From: Natrialba aegyptia DSM 13077
Lineage (GTDB): Archaea; Halobacteriota; Halobacteria; Halobacteriales; Natrialbaceae
Assembly (NCBI RefSeq): GCF_000337535.1
Contig: NZ_AOIP01000015.1
Span: 97,064-151,110, forward strand
DNA length: 54,047 nt
Direction: 5' to 3'
Shown here: in pieces, positions 31,243 through 40,360 of the stretch
How the letters are laid out: every line of letters starts with the position of its first letter
Numbering within the stretch: position 1 is the first letter of the stretch
Translations under genes and position numbers: made by a program
The notes under the pieces: model-generated
What the model was told of the DNA's origin: nothing
Seen by the model: only the letters and a program-made list of their open reading frames with translations
The model's database searches: none

Positions 31243-32274
31243 ATGGAGGACCGGGACCGGGATTTGGACCGGAAACGGCGCACTGGGTCGTTCGAGAGCC
31301 AGTCGGGGACCGATCTCACGTACGAGACGGCTGCGGAGTCGCCGATCAAACGCTGGCTCTTGCTGGACGGGAATCGGCTGTTGATCGCCGGGATACTCGC
31401 GGGCGGACTGTACGGACTCGTCGTCGGCTGCCAACTCGCCGGCGTTATCGAGGTGACGGATGCCGAGGCGGTCGGCTCGCTGTACAGCGCGCTCGTTGGC
31501 GGAACGCTACCCTTTATTACGATCGTGCTGGCGATCAATCAGCTCGTGCTCTCGCAGGAACTCGGCTGGCCGAACGAACTGACCGAGCGCTTCGAACGAA
31601 TGACCGAGTTCCAGCGCCGCGTCGAGGGAGTGACCGACGTGACGGTGAGTCCGGCCTCGCCGGCAGCGTTTCTCGAGGTTATCGTGCAAGCGACCGTCGA
31701 TCGGGGGCGACAGCTTCCGACATCGATGACAGCCGACGCAACGGCGCACCAGCGCGAAGAGGTTGCACGCTTTGTCCGCGAACTCGAGGCTGACGGCGAA
31801 ACAGTTGCGGGGACGCTCTCCGAGGCCGAATTCGGGACGTTCGAAGCGCTCTCGGCCGTGCTCGGACATCATCAGGGGAACTACTACCACGCTGCCCGCT
31901 TCTTTAAGGCGGAGTGGAGCGAGGGATTCGAAGAGACGCAGCCACTCGAGGACCTGATCGAACTGCTCGGGCTACTCGCGATCGCTCGGCAGACGTTCAA
32001 GACGTTATACGTCCAGCACGAACTCGCCGTGCTCTCTCGGCTGTTGTTGTACGTCGGGTTTCCGACGCTCGTCGGCGGCGGGCTGTTGGTGGTCTCGTAT
32101 CCGACGCTCGTGACGACGGTGTCGAGTACGGCGGTCTTGCTCGCGATCGCCGCGGGCGGGGTCGCCCTCGTCTTTCTCCCGTTCGTCGTGCTGTTGAGCT
32201 ACGCGCTTCGAATTGCGACGATCGCCGCTCGAACGGCCGATTTCGGCCCGTTCGTGCCGCGGCGGCCGTCGTGA
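31243..32274 (+). CDS. Four-helix membrane protein, haloarchaeal, unknown
   Basis: A 343-residue protein. After a charged N-terminus come two membrane helices (about 44-66 and 78-102) and a soluble helical domain of about 140 residues. Two more helices follow (about 262-285 and 290-320), and the protein ends in a short basic tail. This 2+2 arrangement with a cytoplasmic domain occurs in many uncharacterised haloarchaeal membrane proteins. No motif is diagnostic. It is the first chromosomal gene right of the provirus and has host codon use. Confidence 0.65.
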   Translation: MEDRDRDLDRKRRTGSFESQSGTDLTYETAAESPIKRWLLLDGNRLLIAGILAGGLYGLVVGCQLAGVIEVTDAEAVGSLYSALVGGTLPFITIVLAINQLVLSQELGWPNELTERFERMTEFQRRVEGVTDVTVSPASPAAFLEVIVQATVDRGRQLPTSMTADATAHQREEVARFVRELEADGETVAGTLSEAEFGTFEALSAVLGHHQGNYYHAARFFKAEWSEGFEETQPLEDLIELLGLLAIARQTFKTLYVQHELAVLSRLLLYVGFPTLVGGGLLVVSYPTLVTTVSSTAVLLAIAAGGVALVFLPFVVLLSYALRIATIAARTADFGPFVPRRPS

Positions 32275-32414
32275 CGGTGTCGATCGGCCGTTCGCTGCTG
32301 GTTCGTCTATCCGTTAGCTCCGCGAAGTCCCTTTTGATCGACAGCGACGAGAGACGTTCCACCGAACGAAAGTGATCCTCAACCTTTACGCCCCCGTGTG
32401 GCACATCCATCGGT

Positions 32415-34058
32415 ATGCGAATCAGCGAGGCCGTCATCGAGCGGTTGGTGGCAAACGAGATCGACACGCTGTTCGGAATTCCCGGCAAGCAGACGCTCCC
32501 GTTGAACGAGGCGATCAGCGAGCGCACCGACATCGAGTTCATCATGGCGCGCCACGAGACGGCCGTTTCGCACCAGGCGTGGGGCTACGCCGAGAGCAGC
32601 GGCGGCCTCGCGGCGACCGTCGTTATTCCGGGACCGGGAGATATGAACGCGATGAACGGGCTGAAGAACGCGAAAAACGACTGCACGCCACTTGTTCACA
32701 TGGCCGTTGAGACGGAGCCCGACGTCCGGGGTGGCGACGGAATCCACGAAACGCCGCCGAACACGTACGATAACGTCGTCAAGGAAAACGTCACCGTCGA
32801 GACGCCACAGAGTACGATCGCGGAACTCCAGCGGGCGATCGATATCGCGCTGACGCCGCCGAAGGGGCCCGTTCGCGTCGGCGTTCCGAAGAACTTCCTG
32901 CCGATGGACGCTTCCCTCGCCGACCCCGGCGAGACCGACCCGCACTCGCCCGCCGCGCCGGCCGACGACTCGGTCGGCGACGCCGCGGCCCTCCTCGCAG
33001 CGGCGGAGCGGCCGATCATCGTCGCCGGCGGCGGCGTTCGCGCCGCGGACGCGAGTTCTGAACTCGCGGCCGTTGCGGAACGGCTCGGGGCACCGGTCTT
33101 TCCCACCTACAAGGGCAAGGCCGTCTTCCCCGACGATCACGACCTCTTCGGCGGCGTTCTCTGTGGCGGCACCGGGACCGCGGTCAAAGAGCACATCGCC
33201 ACGGCCGATGCGGCGCTCGGCGTCGGGACCGACTTCGATGCCGTCTCGATGCACCACTGGGAGATCGACGTTCCCGACGACCTCGTTCACGTCACCCTCG
33301 ACGCCGCCGACATCGGTACCGGCTACGATCCGGCGGTCGGCATCGTCGCCGACGCCGGGCGCACGCTCGCCGCCCTCGATACTGAACTCGCCGAACGCTC
33401 GATCGCGGCGACCGGCGGTCGCGAACGCGCCCGCGAAACGAGAGTCGCCGTCGACCGTCGGCTTGCCGACCTCCGCGCGGTCGATGAATCGCCGATCACG
33501 TCGGTCAGCGCGTTGGAAGCGGTTCGGGACGGCGTCCCTCGCGACGCCGTCGTCACCGCCGACGCCGGCGGCTCTCGGATCTGGGCGCTCGTCGCGTTCG
33601 AAACGTACGCGCCGCGCGACTACGTCAACCCCGGCTCCTGGGCGACCATGGGATCGAGCCTCCCCTCCGCCATCGGTGCAAAAGCCGCGAATCCGGACCA
33701 ACCCGTCGTCGCCCTCGTCGGCGACGGCGGCCTGATGATGTGCGTCCACGAACTCCACACGCTCGCCGACGAAGCCCTCGATGTCACCGTCGTCGTCTTC
33801 ACCAACAGCGACTACGCGATCATCAGCGAGGACGCCGAACGAAACTACCGCATGGACGAAGGCGAGTACGGCTGGCAGAACGTCCCGCTCGAGTTCGACG
33901 CAATCGCGTCTGGTATGGGACTCGAGACGATGCGGGCCGCGACCCCGACGGAGATCACCGAAACCGTGGCTGCCGCGATCGACAGCGACGGCCCGACGCT
34001 GGTCGAGATCCCTACCGACCCGTACGAACCGCAAGCGAGCGTCTGGCTGAACGACTGA
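32415..34058 (+). CDS. Thiamine diphosphate-dependent enzyme (acetolactate synthase-like)
   Basis: A 547-residue ThDP enzyme with the three domains in order. The N-terminal pyrimidine domain has FGIPG and the activating Glu48 in MARHETA. The central domain starts at about 170. The C-terminal diphosphate domain has the GDGG motif at about 436, ending with an Asn-containing TNSDYA for the metal site. It resembles acetolactate synthase, sulfoacetaldehyde acetyltransferase and related 2-oxoacid lyases, but the substrate is not readable. It heads a same-strand run with an MFS transporter, an aminotransferase and an OCD-family dehydrogenase, suggesting use in breakdown of an amino compound. Confidence 0.8.
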   Translation: MRISEAVIERLVANEIDTLFGIPGKQTLPLNEAISERTDIEFIMARHETAVSHQAWGYAESSGGLAATVVIPGPGDMNAMNGLKNAKNDCTPLVHMAVETEPDVRGGDGIHETPPNTYDNVVKENVTVETPQSTIAELQRAIDIALTPPKGPVRVGVPKNFLPMDASLADPGETDPHSPAAPADDSVGDAAALLAAAERPIIVAGGGVRAADASSELAAVAERLGAPVFPTYKGKAVFPDDHDLFGGVLCGGTGTAVKEHIATADAALGVGTDFDAVSMHHWEIDVPDDLVHVTLDAADIGTGYDPAVGIVADAGRTLAALDTELAERSIAATGGRERARETRVAVDRRLADLRAVDESPITSVSALEAVRDGVPRDAVVTADAGGSRIWALVAFETYAPRDYVNPGSWATMGSSLPSAIGAKAANPDQPVVALVGDGGLMMCVHELHTLADEALDVTVVVFTNSDYAIISEDAERNYRMDEGEYGWQNVPLEFDAIASGMGLETMRAATPTEITETVAAAIDSDGPTLVEIPTDPYEPQASVWLND

Positions 34059-34167
34059 CGAGTGCAAGCGTTGTGTCGGGTGGGTGGCCACGGGTGCGTG
34101 TGCGTGTCCGGACAGTATCGCTGGCTTAGCAACCATTATGCCACGTGCAGTGCGTGTGAAACCTAGT

Positions 34168-35448
34168 ATGAGTACTGCCCAATCGGGTCGACTCACCGGG
34201 AACGACAGGTCGATCACCGGGTTCGTGATGATCGCCCACGCCGTCGTTCACACCTACGAGCTCTCGATCCCGATTCTGATGGTGATCTGGCTTGCCGAGT
34301 TCAGCGTCAACACCGCCGTCCTCGGGGTCGCCGTCTCCGTCGGCTACGCGCTGTTCGGTCTCGGTGCGCTGCCGGCCGGCATCCTGGTCGACCGGTTCGG
34401 CTCGCGCGAACTCGTGATGGGCTGTCTGGCGGGGATGGGTGGCTCGTTCTTGCTGTTGAGCGCCGCCCAGGGAGTCGCGATGATCGCGGCCGCGCTCTGT
34501 CTCTGGGGCATCGCGGCGAGCATCTACCACCCCGCCGGACTCTCGCTGATCTCGACCGGCGTCGAACAACGCGGCACCGGATTCGCCTACCACGGCATCG
34601 CCGGCAACTTCGGCATCGCGTTCGGGCCGCTGCTGACGGCGGTGTTGCTGTTGTTCTTCGACTGGGAACTCGTCACGGCCTTGCTCGTCGCACCGGCCGC
34701 GATCGGCGTGCTCTACGCGCTGACGGCGAGTTTCGACGAGACGGCTGCGGTGCAGACGGAGCCGGACGGCGGCACCCGAGGGGACGACCGGCAGATGTCG
34801 CTCTCGCGGTTCGTCGCGGATAGCCGGGCGCTGTTTACGGTCGGGTTTACGGTCGCGATGGTCGTCGTCATGATGAACGGGCTCTTCTACCGCGGCACGT
34901 TGACCTTCCTGCCCGACGTGCTGGGCGACTTCATGCCGAACATCGTCGAGCAACTCCAGTTGTTCGATCCCAACAGCCCGATGGCCGAAGAGTTCGATCC
35001 GGCCTCGTACCTCTACGCCGGGCTGTTGATGGTTGGCATGGCCGGCCAGTACGTCGGCGGCAAACTCACCGATCGCATCCGAACTGAGACCGGGATGACG
35101 GTCATCTTCGCCTCGCTCGCCGTCGTCGCCGTGGTGTTCGTCCCGGTCGCACAGATGGGGTTCGTCCCACTACTGATAATCGGGTCCCTGCTTGGCTTTC
35201 TGCTGTTCTCGCTCCAGCCGATGTATCAGGCGACGATCGCGGAGTACAGCCCGCCGGGAGATCGCGGCCTCTCGTACGGATACACCTATCTCTGCGTCTT
35301 CGGCGTCGGTGCCGCCGGCGCTGCGATCGCGGGTTCTCTCCTCTCGCTGATCTCCGTCTGGCAGACCTTCGCTCTCCTTGCAGTGTTTCCCACGACCGGC
35401 GCTCTCCTCTCGGTCGTCCTCTCGAAGACGGGCGACCGGCGAAACTGA
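34168..35448 (+). CDS. MFS transporter
   Basis: A 426-residue major facilitator with about twelve membrane helices. The start MSTAQSGRLTGNDRSITGF (ATG 34168) removes a non-homologous upstream stretch. The loop 2-3 signature is seen as GILVDRFGSRELV. The central loop is hydrophilic (TAAVQTEPDGGTRGDDRQMS), and the second half contains another such loop (GGKLTDRIRTET). The substrate is unknown. It lies between a ThDP enzyme and an aminotransferase, so an amino or organic acid is plausible. Confidence 0.85.
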   Translation: MSTAQSGRLTGNDRSITGFVMIAHAVVHTYELSIPILMVIWLAEFSVNTAVLGVAVSVGYALFGLGALPAGILVDRFGSRELVMGCLAGMGGSFLLLSAAQGVAMIAAALCLWGIAASIYHPAGLSLISTGVEQRGTGFAYHGIAGNFGIAFGPLLTAVLLLFFDWELVTALLVAPAAIGVLYALTASFDETAAVQTEPDGGTRGDDRQMSLSRFVADSRALFTVGFTVAMVVVMMNGLFYRGTLTFLPDVLGDFMPNIVEQLQLFDPNSPMAEEFDPASYLYAGLLMVGMAGQYVGGKLTDRIRTETGMTVIFASLAVVAVVFVPVAQMGFVPLLIIGSLLGFLLFSLQPMYQATIAEYSPPGDRGLSYGYTYLCVFGVGAAGAAIAGSLLSLISVWQTFALLAVFPTTGALLSVVLSKTGDRRN

Positions 35449-35573
35449 TCCGCCCCGAGGCGGCCGTCGCGGGCGGTCGCGATTCGAGTTGTCCGTGGTT
35501 CGAACGCTGTGGGATGATCTAACTCCAAGGTTAAATCGAGTCGAATTGCGGGACAACAGTTAACTCGCACCGA

Positions 35574-36941
35574 ATGGATGTCACTGTCATGTTAGAAGGA
35601 CCCACGGAGGAATCGACGGCGGCTCCGACGACGATACCCCACTGGTACGACCCCGACAGCGACGCGTTAGCGATTACGGACGGCGACGGCACGACGGTCG
35701 TCGACGAGACGGGCACGACGTACCTCGACTTCGTCTCGCAACTCTACTGCGTCAACGCCGGTCACGGCAACCGGACGATCATCGACGGCATGACCGAACA
35801 GCTCGAGCAGATCCAGTACGTCTCCGCCGCGAAACGCTCGCCCGTCCGCGCCGCTCTCGGCGAGCGACTCGTCGACCTCGCGCCGCGCTCTCTTTCGCAC
35901 GCACTGTTCTCGGTCACCGGCAGCGAAGCCAACGAACTCGCCGTCCAACTCGCGCGCAACCACACCGGCGCATCGAAAATCCTGACCCGCTGGCGCTCCT
36001 ATCACGGCTCGACCTACGGTGCAGGCAGCCTGACCGGCGACCCCGAAACCCGCAACCTCGTCGAAACCCACGCCGCCACGACCGGCGCGGCGAAGTTCCT
36101 CCCGCCGATGGCCCACCGGTCCCCGTTCGACGCCGAGACGCCGGCCGAACTCGCGGACGCGGCGGCCGACCACCTCGAGTTCGTCATCCGAAACGAGGGA
36201 CCCGACAGCATCGCGGCGATCATGATGGAACCCGTCGCGGGCTCGAGCGGCGCGTACACGGCACCGCCGGGCTACTTCGAGCGCGTGCGCGAACTCTGCG
36301 ACGAGTACGACATCCTCCTGATCGCCGACGAGGTCATCACCGGATTCGGCCGCTGCGGCGAGTGGTTCGGCGTCGAGACCGAAGGGATCGAACCCGACCT
36401 GCTCACCTTCGCGAAGGGCGTCACGAGTTCGTACGCGCCGCTGGCCGGCGTCCTGGCGCGACCCGAACTCGTCGCGGATATCGAGCAGGAGGGCTTCGAC
36501 CTCGGCCAGACCTTCGGCGGCCACCCCGTCAGTTGCGCGGCGGGACTCGCCGCCATCGAGGCCTACGACAACGGACTCATCGAGAACGCCCGAGAGAACG
36601 CTCCGGCCCTCGAGACCGGGCTGGACGAACTCGCGTCTCGAACCGACGTCGTCGCTGACGTTCGAGGCCGCGGCTACCTCCGGGCGGTCGAGTTCGCCGA
36701 TCCCGCGACCGGCGAGCCGTTTTACGATCCGCGCGTCGACGATATGGGAGATGACGAGCACGAAGGTGAATCCGAGAATCCGGTGCCGGCCGTCGCCGCG
36801 GCGCTCGAGGACCGGGGCGTCATCGTCGGCACCGGTCGTCCGGCCACGCAGCTCCTGCTCGCGCCGCCGCTGTGTGCGACGGCGACGGAAATCGAGACGG
36901 CGCTCACCGAACTCGACGCGGCGATCGACGAGGTGTTCTGA
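35574..36941 (+). CDS. Class III PLP-dependent aminotransferase
   Basis: A 455-residue fold-type I aminotransferase. Key sites are TGSEANELAVQLAR (115-128, phosphate binding), RSYHGSTYG (141-149), Asp252 in ADEVITGFGR (251-260) and the PLP lysine Lys281 in LLTFAKGVTSS. The N-terminal IPHWYDPDS resembles taurine/omega-amino acid:pyruvate aminotransferases. A second Met at residue 6 is an alternative start. A TATA-like TTAAAT lies about 40 bases upstream. It probably transaminates an omega-amino or alpha-amino substrate imported by the adjacent MFS protein. The exact substrate is unknown. Confidence 0.87.
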   Translation: MDVTVMLEGPTEESTAAPTTIPHWYDPDSDALAITDGDGTTVVDETGTTYLDFVSQLYCVNAGHGNRTIIDGMTEQLEQIQYVSAAKRSPVRAALGERLVDLAPRSLSHALFSVTGSEANELAVQLARNHTGASKILTRWRSYHGSTYGAGSLTGDPETRNLVETHAATTGAAKFLPPMAHRSPFDAETPAELADAAADHLEFVIRNEGPDSIAAIMMEPVAGSSGAYTAPPGYFERVRELCDEYDILLIADEVITGFGRCGEWFGVETEGIEPDLLTFAKGVTSSYAPLAGVLARPELVADIEQEGFDLGQTFGGHPVSCAAGLAAIEAYDNGLIENARENAPALETGLDELASRTDVVADVRGRGYLRAVEFADPATGEPFYDPRVDDMGDDEHEGESENPVPAVAAALEDRGVIVGTGRPATQLLLAPPLCATATEIETALTELDAAIDEVF

Positions 36942-37019
36942 CGCGGCCGTTCGTTTCGCTTTCCCACCGCGTTCGCCGCTTGTGACGGCTTTTTCCTCGT
37001 CGAGCCGAAACGAGTATGC

Positions 37020-38024
37020 ATGACGGACACGCTGTTTCTCACCAGCGAGGAGATCGACGACCTTGCATCGCCGGCGGACTACGTCGACGCCGTTCGGGAC
37101 GGCTATCGGCAGGTCGGCAACGGCGCACCCGCGTTTCCGCGACAGAAGTTCTTCCGCGAGGACCCCGCGGGGATGTTCACCAGCTACGCGGCCCTCCTGC
37201 CCGACACCGGCGCGATGGGAGGCTACATGTACGGCGCTGGCTTCGGCTCCGGCGACGGCTGGTTCATGACGCCGCTGTTCGACGCCGAGAGCGGCGAGCC
37301 CCTCGCCCTCCTCGACGGCGCGAGCATGAACCCCTTCAAAACCGGGGCCGCCGGAGCCGTCGCCGTCGACGAACTCGCCCGCGGCGATGCCTCGACGCTC
37401 GCCGTCATCGGCAGCGGCCCGCAGGCCCGCGGCCAGGTCCACGCCACCGCGACCGTCCGCGAGTTCAGCGACGTTCGCGTCTACTCGCCGACCCGGGAGA
37501 GCCGGGCGGCGTTCGCCGACGAGTTCGACGAGGCGCTCGACGCCGACGTCGCGGCCGTCGACTCGAGTGCGGCGGCGATCGACGGTGCGGACGTGGTCAT
37601 CACGGCGACCAGCGCCAGCGACCCGGTCTTCGACGGCACCGACCTCGATCCCGGGACTCACGTCACGGCGATGGGTCAGTACCAGGAGGGCAAACGTGAA
37701 CTCGATACGACGACGATCGAGCGGGCGACCTACGTGCCGGACCTCCGCGAGCGTGCCACCTACGACGCGGGCTCGTTCCTCGCCGCACTCGAGGCGGGCG
37801 CCGTCACCGAGGACCACATCCACGCTGAACTCGGCGAAATCGTCGCCGGAGCCGAACCCGGGCGGACGGGAGACGACGAGATCACCGTTTTCGACAGCGG
37901 CGGGACGGGCATCGAAACCGTCGCCGCGGCACACATGCTGTACGAACGCGCGACGGAGGCGGGCGCGGGCTCGACGATCTCGTTCGCGCCGGCGAGCGAA
38001 GCGCTGACGGGGAAGCGGCCGTAG
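37020..38024 (+). CDS. Ornithine cyclodeaminase/mu-crystallin-family dehydrogenase
   Basis: A 334-residue NAD(P)-dependent enzyme of the OCD family. The N-terminal substrate domain includes AFPRQKFFRED and GGYMYGAGFG. The Rossmann dinucleotide motif is VIGSGPQARGQ at about 129-139, and DLDPGTHVTAMGQYQEGKREL follows. The C-terminus has VFDSGGTGIETVAAAHMLYE. Family members include ornithine cyclodeaminase, archaeal alanine dehydrogenase and ketimine reductases. With the aminotransferase 78 bases upstream, an alanine dehydrogenase-type role regenerating pyruvate is attractive but unproven. Confidence 0.85.
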   Translation: MTDTLFLTSEEIDDLASPADYVDAVRDGYRQVGNGAPAFPRQKFFREDPAGMFTSYAALLPDTGAMGGYMYGAGFGSGDGWFMTPLFDAESGEPLALLDGASMNPFKTGAAGAVAVDELARGDASTLAVIGSGPQARGQVHATATVREFSDVRVYSPTRESRAAFADEFDEALDADVAAVDSSAAAIDGADVVITATSASDPVFDGTDLDPGTHVTAMGQYQEGKRELDTTTIERATYVPDLRERATYDAGSFLAALEAGAVTEDHIHAELGEIVAGAEPGRTGDDEITVFDSGGTGIETVAAAHMLYERATEAGAGSTISFAPASEALTGKRP

Positions 38025-38097
38025 ATCGGCGGTCGACCCCGATTCGCACCGCTCCCGGTTCGGCTGGCTTTAGTAACTGGTCGCCAAACGAGTTCGT

Positions 38098-38643
38098 ATG
38101 ATCGAGGCGACGCTCTGTTTCGTGCTTCGCGATCGCGGGGATGGGCGGCCCGACGACGCGGCTGGTGCGCCGAATGCCACCGACGAGGTCCTGCTGATCG
38201 AAAAACGCCGCGGCCTCGGCGAGGGCTGGTACAACGGCCCCGGCGGGAAACTCGAAGGCGACGAAACGCCGCGCGAGTGCGCCGTCCGCGAGACGCGAGA
38301 GGAAGTCGGACTCGAACTCGATCCCGCGGCCCTCGAGAAGGCGGGCGAACTCGCCTTCCTGCTCGACGGCGCGGTCCACACGCGCTGTCACGTCTACCGG
38401 ACCGAGACGTTCGCCGGCGAGCCGCGCCCCTCCGACGAAGCGCGTCCCGAGTGGGTTCCGATCGACGAGGTACCCTACGACCAGATGTGGGAGGACGACC
38501 GGCTTTGGCTCCCGGGGATACTCGAAGGCCGGACCGTCGCCGGCGAGTTCAGGTTCGCGGGCGGGCAACCGCTGGACGAGGCCGAATTTGTCGATCACGA
38601 ACTCGAGTGGGACGCGTCGTTTCGTGCGGCAGAGAGCGATTGA
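38098..38643 (+). CDS. Nudix hydrolase (MutT/NUDT1-like)
   Basis: A 181-residue Nudix protein. The Nudix box is complete at 50-72 (GKLEGDETPRECAVRETREE, then VGL). WYNGPGGKLEGDE and the downstream VYRTETFAGEP resemble MTH1/8-oxo-dGTP diphosphatases. A hydrophilic loop (RGDGRPDDAAGAPNATDE) is a halophilic insertion after the first strand. It probably hydrolyses oxidised or other non-canonical nucleoside triphosphates. It is the last gene in a five-gene same-strand run but need not share a pathway with the others. Confidence 0.9.
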   Translation: MIEATLCFVLRDRGDGRPDDAAGAPNATDEVLLIEKRRGLGEGWYNGPGGKLEGDETPRECAVRETREEVGLELDPAALEKAGELAFLLDGAVHTRCHVYRTETFAGEPRPSDEARPEWVPIDEVPYDQMWEDDRLWLPGILEGRTVAGEFRFAGGQPLDEAEFVDHELEWDASFRAAESD

Positions 38644-38733
38644 ATAGCTTGAACGCGTTTTCGCCAACTAACTCCGTTGGAATCCGGTTTTTCAGCGGTG
38701 CCGTCGTGCGGAATGGACGCTTGCTACACGCGC

Positions 38734-38871
38734 TTACTGAACGTCGTCGATCCCTGATTGAGATCGTTTGTCGTCATCTGTGTCGTCAGAAAAGAACCGT
38801 CGATAGATCGTTTCTACAAGATCGAAAACCAACTCGATGGTTTTGATGAATAACAAGACGATTTCGTCCAT
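38734..38871 (-). CDS. Possible 45-residue amphipathic small protein
   Basis: The minus-strand ATG at 38871 opens a 45-codon frame with a hydrophobic-amphipathic N-terminal half (MDEIVLLFIKTIELVFDLVE) and a charged tail rich in Asp and Arg. It could be a small membrane-bound protein. The same frame runs on upstream, but that part is low quality. No ribosome site or homology is apparent, so it is a weak call. Confidence 0.35.
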   Translation of the reverse strand: MDEIVLLFIKTIELVFDLVETIYRRFFSDDTDDDKRSQSGIDDVQ

Positions 38872-39289
38872 ATCTGTTACACTGTGTTCGTTGGAATAAG
38901 GGTTGCCCGTACGTATCGCTGAGAAGTCCACCGCATCGCGTCGACGAGAGTTCAATAGCGCCTCTCTCGGAGGCACCGAGAGGACCACAAAGCACTTTGT
39001 AAGGTCCGTTGTATCCGCGGAGTGCCGGTATCGCAGGGAATCTTCCGACGAACGGTCGATGGTAGCTACCCGCGTCGTCCGTTGCTCCATAGGCTGTCTT
39101 TGACAGCAACACGACCGAAACGGGCGAGGAATCGTCCCGAACTCGAACTGGATGACGGTCGCCGCGACGGGGGTCGGTTTTTGAGTATCTCTCACTCACT
39201 ATTTCCGCCCTCTGGCCTCCCGCCCCACCCTTCACTCTACAGTTCTAACCGCTCACCTTTCACTTCAGTGAGTTATCTGTCACCGCACG
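38872..39289. other. Intergenic region, no supported gene
   Basis: About 420 bases between the small frame and the quinone oxidoreductase gene. Several overlapping frames exist on both strands, but none shows domain-like sequence or a consistent haloarchaeal acidic composition. A pyrimidine-rich stretch (39195-39240) lies just after the stop end of the oxidoreductase gene and could help transcription termination for that minus-strand gene. Confidence 0.4.
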
Positions 39290-40261
39290 TCAGGGCTTCA
39301 GCACGACCTTTCCCGAACTCTTGCGGTCCTCAATGTACTGGTGGGCCTCGGCCGCGTCTTCGAGTGCGAAGTCCTCGCCGAGAATAACCTCGAGGTCGCC
39401 GCTCATCAGGCCCTCCGTCAGATCGGGGACGGCCTTCATGATCCGCTCGGGGTCGTGGTAGGAGGCCTGCCCGAGGTGGAAGCCGGAGACGGTCTTGTTC
39501 TCGAAGAGGAGTCGGCGGTTCTTCGCGCTGGCGGGAACGCCGCTCGCGACGCCGTAGGTGACCATGCGCCCGAAGTGGGCCATCGCGTCGAGGCTGCGCT
39601 CGAAGACGTCGTCGCCGACGGACTCGAGGACGAGGTCGACGCCTTCGCCGTCGGTCTCCTCGTCGACGACCTCGCGGAAGTCCGTCTCCGTGTAGTTGAT
39701 CGGGTGGTCGCAGCCGAGTTCAGCGGCGAGATCGAGTTTTTCCTGCGTGCTCGCGGTGCCGAAGACCTCCGCGCCCGCGTTCGAGGCGAGCTGGACGGCG
39801 GCGGTGCCGACGCCGCCCGCTGCGGCCTGGATCAGTACCGTCTCGCCGGCTTCGAGGCTGCCCCACTCGAACAGACAGCTGTGAGCGGTGAGAAACTGGA
39901 CGGGGAAGCCGGCGGCTTCCTCGAAGCTCATGCCATCGGGAATCGGAAAGAGCATCTGCGCGTTGGCCGTGGCGTACTCGGCGTAGCCGCCGGTGTCGAG
40001 CATCCCGACGACGCGGTCGCCCTCGTTCAGATCGACGCCCTCGCCGGTCGCGTCGACCGTCCCTGCGGCTTCCATGCCGGGAACGTAGGGGGTTTCCGGA
40101 CCGCCGGGATACGCGCCGCGGCGCTGCATGATGTCCGCGAAGTTGATGCCCGCGGCCTCGATCTCGATCCGGACCTCCCCGGCGTCCGGTTCGGGTAGGT
40201 CGGTGTCGATTTGCTCGAGCTGATCGCTGTCGCCGTACGCTGTTACTTCAATCGCTCGCAT
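39290..40261 (-). CDS. NADPH:quinone oxidoreductase-like protein (zinc-free MDR family)
   Basis: A 323-residue medium-chain dehydrogenase/reductase. The start MRAIEVTAYGDSDQLE (ATG 40261) is the typical quinone oxidoreductase N-terminus; upstream residues are non-homologous. AAGINFADIMQRRGAYPGG and the cofactor motif AAAGGVGTAAVQLASNAGA (Rossmann) are visible, and ESVGDDVFERSLDAM is conserved. Structural zinc cysteines are absent, as expected for this branch. It reduces quinones or enones with NADPH. The ending SSGKVVLKP is also typical. It precedes the amylase gene end on the same strand but is 100 bases away and probably independent. Confidence 0.92.
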   Translation of the reverse strand: MRAIEVTAYGDSDQLEQIDTDLPEPDAGEVRIEIEAAGINFADIMQRRGAYPGGPETPYVPGMEAAGTVDATGEGVDLNEGDRVVGMLDTGGYAEYATANAQMLFPIPDGMSFEEAAGFPVQFLTAHSCLFEWGSLEAGETVLIQAAAGGVGTAAVQLASNAGAEVFGTASTQEKLDLAAELGCDHPINYTETDFREVVDEETDGEGVDLVLESVGDDVFERSLDAMAHFGRMVTYGVASGVPASAKNRRLLFENKTVSGFHLGQASYHDPERIMKAVPDLTEGLMSGDLEVILGEDFALEDAAEAHQYIEDRKSSGKVVLKP

Positions 40262-40360
40262 ACTCGTACATTTGTAGCACGAGCGCATAAAGGGGCGAGA
40301 ACCGGAAGGAACCAACCAACCGTTGTCAGCGGCAGTTCGTCCGTTGCCGGGCGGCAAGCG

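Noticed and set aside
32379-34217. 612-codon open frame on the minus strand
   Set aside because: It is antisense to the ThDP enzyme gene; no recognisable features.
35667-37934. 755-codon open frame on the minus strand
   Set aside because: It is antisense to the aminotransferase and OCD-family genes, both with intact catalytic motifs.
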